Shown piece by piece: positions 62,910-64,000 of a stretch of DNA of 64,000 nucleotides. Position 1 is the first letter of the stretch, and each line of letters starts with the position of its first letter. Under the pieces are notes generated by a model that made no database searches, was not told the origin of the DNA, and saw only the letters and a list, made by a program, of their open reading frames with translations. Location: the NCBI GenBank assembly GCA_037447655.1, contig JBBHKE010001627.1:186829-250828 (forward strand), written 5' to 3'. A program made the translations under genes and the position numbers. The stretch comes from Zygnema cylindricum. Lineage: Eukaryota > Streptophyta > Zygnematophyceae > Zygnematales > Zygnemataceae.

Positions 62910-64000
62910 GGTTATGGGCCCACCCTCTAGGGTACCAATCTTTAATGGAACTGGCTTCATATACAGGAAAAGTATGATGATAGGAGCTCTATGCGAAAAA
63001 AGGTTTTGGGGGATAGTGAGTGGACGATTGGGGGGTCCATCATGTCTTTAAATTCCTCCAGGGTTTATAGGAAGCAGATTCACCAGGAAAGAGGATTCAC
63101 CTTCAACAAAGGAAACAAAGGGAAGGAGAGGTGGTGGACAAAGGAAAGGAGAAGGAGGCGACCACACCAATAGCAACTGGTTTAGCATTCATGTCACCTA
63201 TTCCGAGGAACGAGGAGAATGATACTCAAACCTAGGACTTCAACAATATGGCGGCAAAGCACTTTATCCTACGCCATCTCACTTAAGGACTTGCATGTCC
63301 TCATTTGCAGGTAGAAAGGGCATCCGATCTTTGGATGGCTCTCATAGAGATGTACCGAAGTGGTACGATTCAGCAACAACAGTTGGCTGATCAGAAAGTT
63401 AAGGAGTATGTATACAAAGGGGGAAATATGTTGGATTTTTGCAATGAGCTTGCTACACTCTTCATGGAGCTAGAGAGTGCGGGAAAATTTTTTAGTGAAA
63501 AAGAAAATGTTAATTGCTTACTGATGGAGTTACTTGATGAGTTCGAGAACATAGTCAACCGTGTGCAGGACTTGCCGACTCAAGGTGGATATGAAACTCA
63601 GTGGTAGGGATGATTCTCGTGCGAGAGAATACGATTGAGATCCGAAGGGGAGGAAAGAGTGGCCAAGCCTTGGCAACAGCGACCGATTGGAGGAACAAGG
63701 ATTCCCGGAAACAAGTCGGAAACTATGGGGGTAGGGAGCAGAAAAAACAGGTTGACGAGTTCGAACCAACGGCTCCCAAAGGTTTATGTCATTTTTGTAA
63801 GAAGCTGGGGCACTATATGGCAGAGTGCACTAAGCTAACCGAGCTTCGGTTAAAGGAGGGGCAGACCGGTGGTACCCCGAGAGGAAAGAAAAAGGCCCTT
63901 GTCACACAGGTACTTGAGGCGAAATCCGAGGACGAGGACGATGAGCTCCTTTTGGATGAGGAGTTAGAGGCGAAAACTAAGGTTGAAATTCCACAAAGGC
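62890..64000 (+). pseudogene. copia gag (element G), starts inside the LTR
   Basis: The ATG at 62890 is in the LTR. The frame 'MEVSEFQVMGPPSRVPIFNG' crosses the primer site and runs on through 'TGFIYRKSMMIGALCEKRFWGIVSG' to a stop near 63050. The capsid part follows in other frames: 'MAAKHFILRHLT' then a stop, 'SDLWMALIEMYRSGTIQQQQLADQ', 'YVYKGGNMLDFCNELATLFMELESA', 'LLDEFENIVNRVQDL' (63305-63600). The zinc knuckle 'CHFCKKLGHYMAEC' (about 63788-63830) is intact, and an acidic tail continues to the window end. Confidence 0.85.
62910..62924 (+). promoter_or_regulatory. Primer-binding site of element G
   Basis: GGTTATGGGCCCACC, a perfect 15-nt complement to the anticodon arm of plant-type tRNA-iMet (GGUGGGCCCAUAACC). 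It directly follows the LTR and is translated as part of gag. Confidence 0.88.

Larger units (their letters stand above)
61861..64000 (+). mobile_element. Ty1/copia element G, 5' part, runs off the window
   Basis: Plus-strand element inserted in F. 5' LTR, half-tRNA primer site and gag are present; pol lies beyond 64000. Its gag is the best-preserved of this family in the window, although still interrupted. Confidence 0.9.

Overview
The window looks like repeat-rich intergenic DNA from a green-lineage (streptophyte or plant-like) nuclear genome. The support is indirect. A spliced isoprenylcysteine methyltransferase gene resembles plant ICMT. The retrotransposon primer-binding sites complement plant-type initiator tRNA-Met: GGTTATGGGCCCACC for the copia elements and TGGTATCGGAGC for the gypsy element. 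A Helitron ends in the usual hairpin plus CTAGT. No species is claimed.

Layout. 1-14434 is a nested stack of Ty1/copia elements. A minus-strand element (called C) has its LTR at 12384-13521 and pieces of gag and pol as far left as base 1. It is interrupted by a complete minus-strand copia of another family (B, 5765-11979) and by a decayed plus-strand copia (A, 1627-5102). C itself sits in an older LTR (D). 14435-20945 is a field of small inverted-repeat DNA transposons of three types: TA-target 'CACCGCG' elements, and two Harbinger-like groups with TTA/TAA targets, in places nested three deep. 21953-24861 holds the one intact host gene I recognise, a four-exon ICMT (185 aa). 24862-32165 is AT- and microsatellite-rich. 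It contains a convergent pair of tiny secreted-peptide genes (28.2 and 29.7 kb) with matching promoters. 32166-37274 is a 3' copia fragment abutting a 5'-truncated Helitron that carries an apparent intron. 37870-45535 is a nearly complete young Ty3/gypsy element with a perfect TTAGT target duplication. 45540-52350 is another inverted-repeat element cluster with a solo copia LTR. 54190-64000 holds three more copia elements: H (minus), F (minus, inserted at the LTR/PBS edge of H) and G (plus, inserted in F), the last running off the window.

Unusual points. Copia gag starts inside the LTR, so the primer-binding site is translated. The main copia LTR family carries a chain of five short hairpins whose stems change sequence while staying paired, plus an antisense tRNA-like block. 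The secreted-peptide pair shares a 5' region, and one copy has amplified its mature segment together with the 'SANA' cleavage-like motif. Apart from ICMT and the small peptide gene at 29.6 kb, almost every coding region here is broken.
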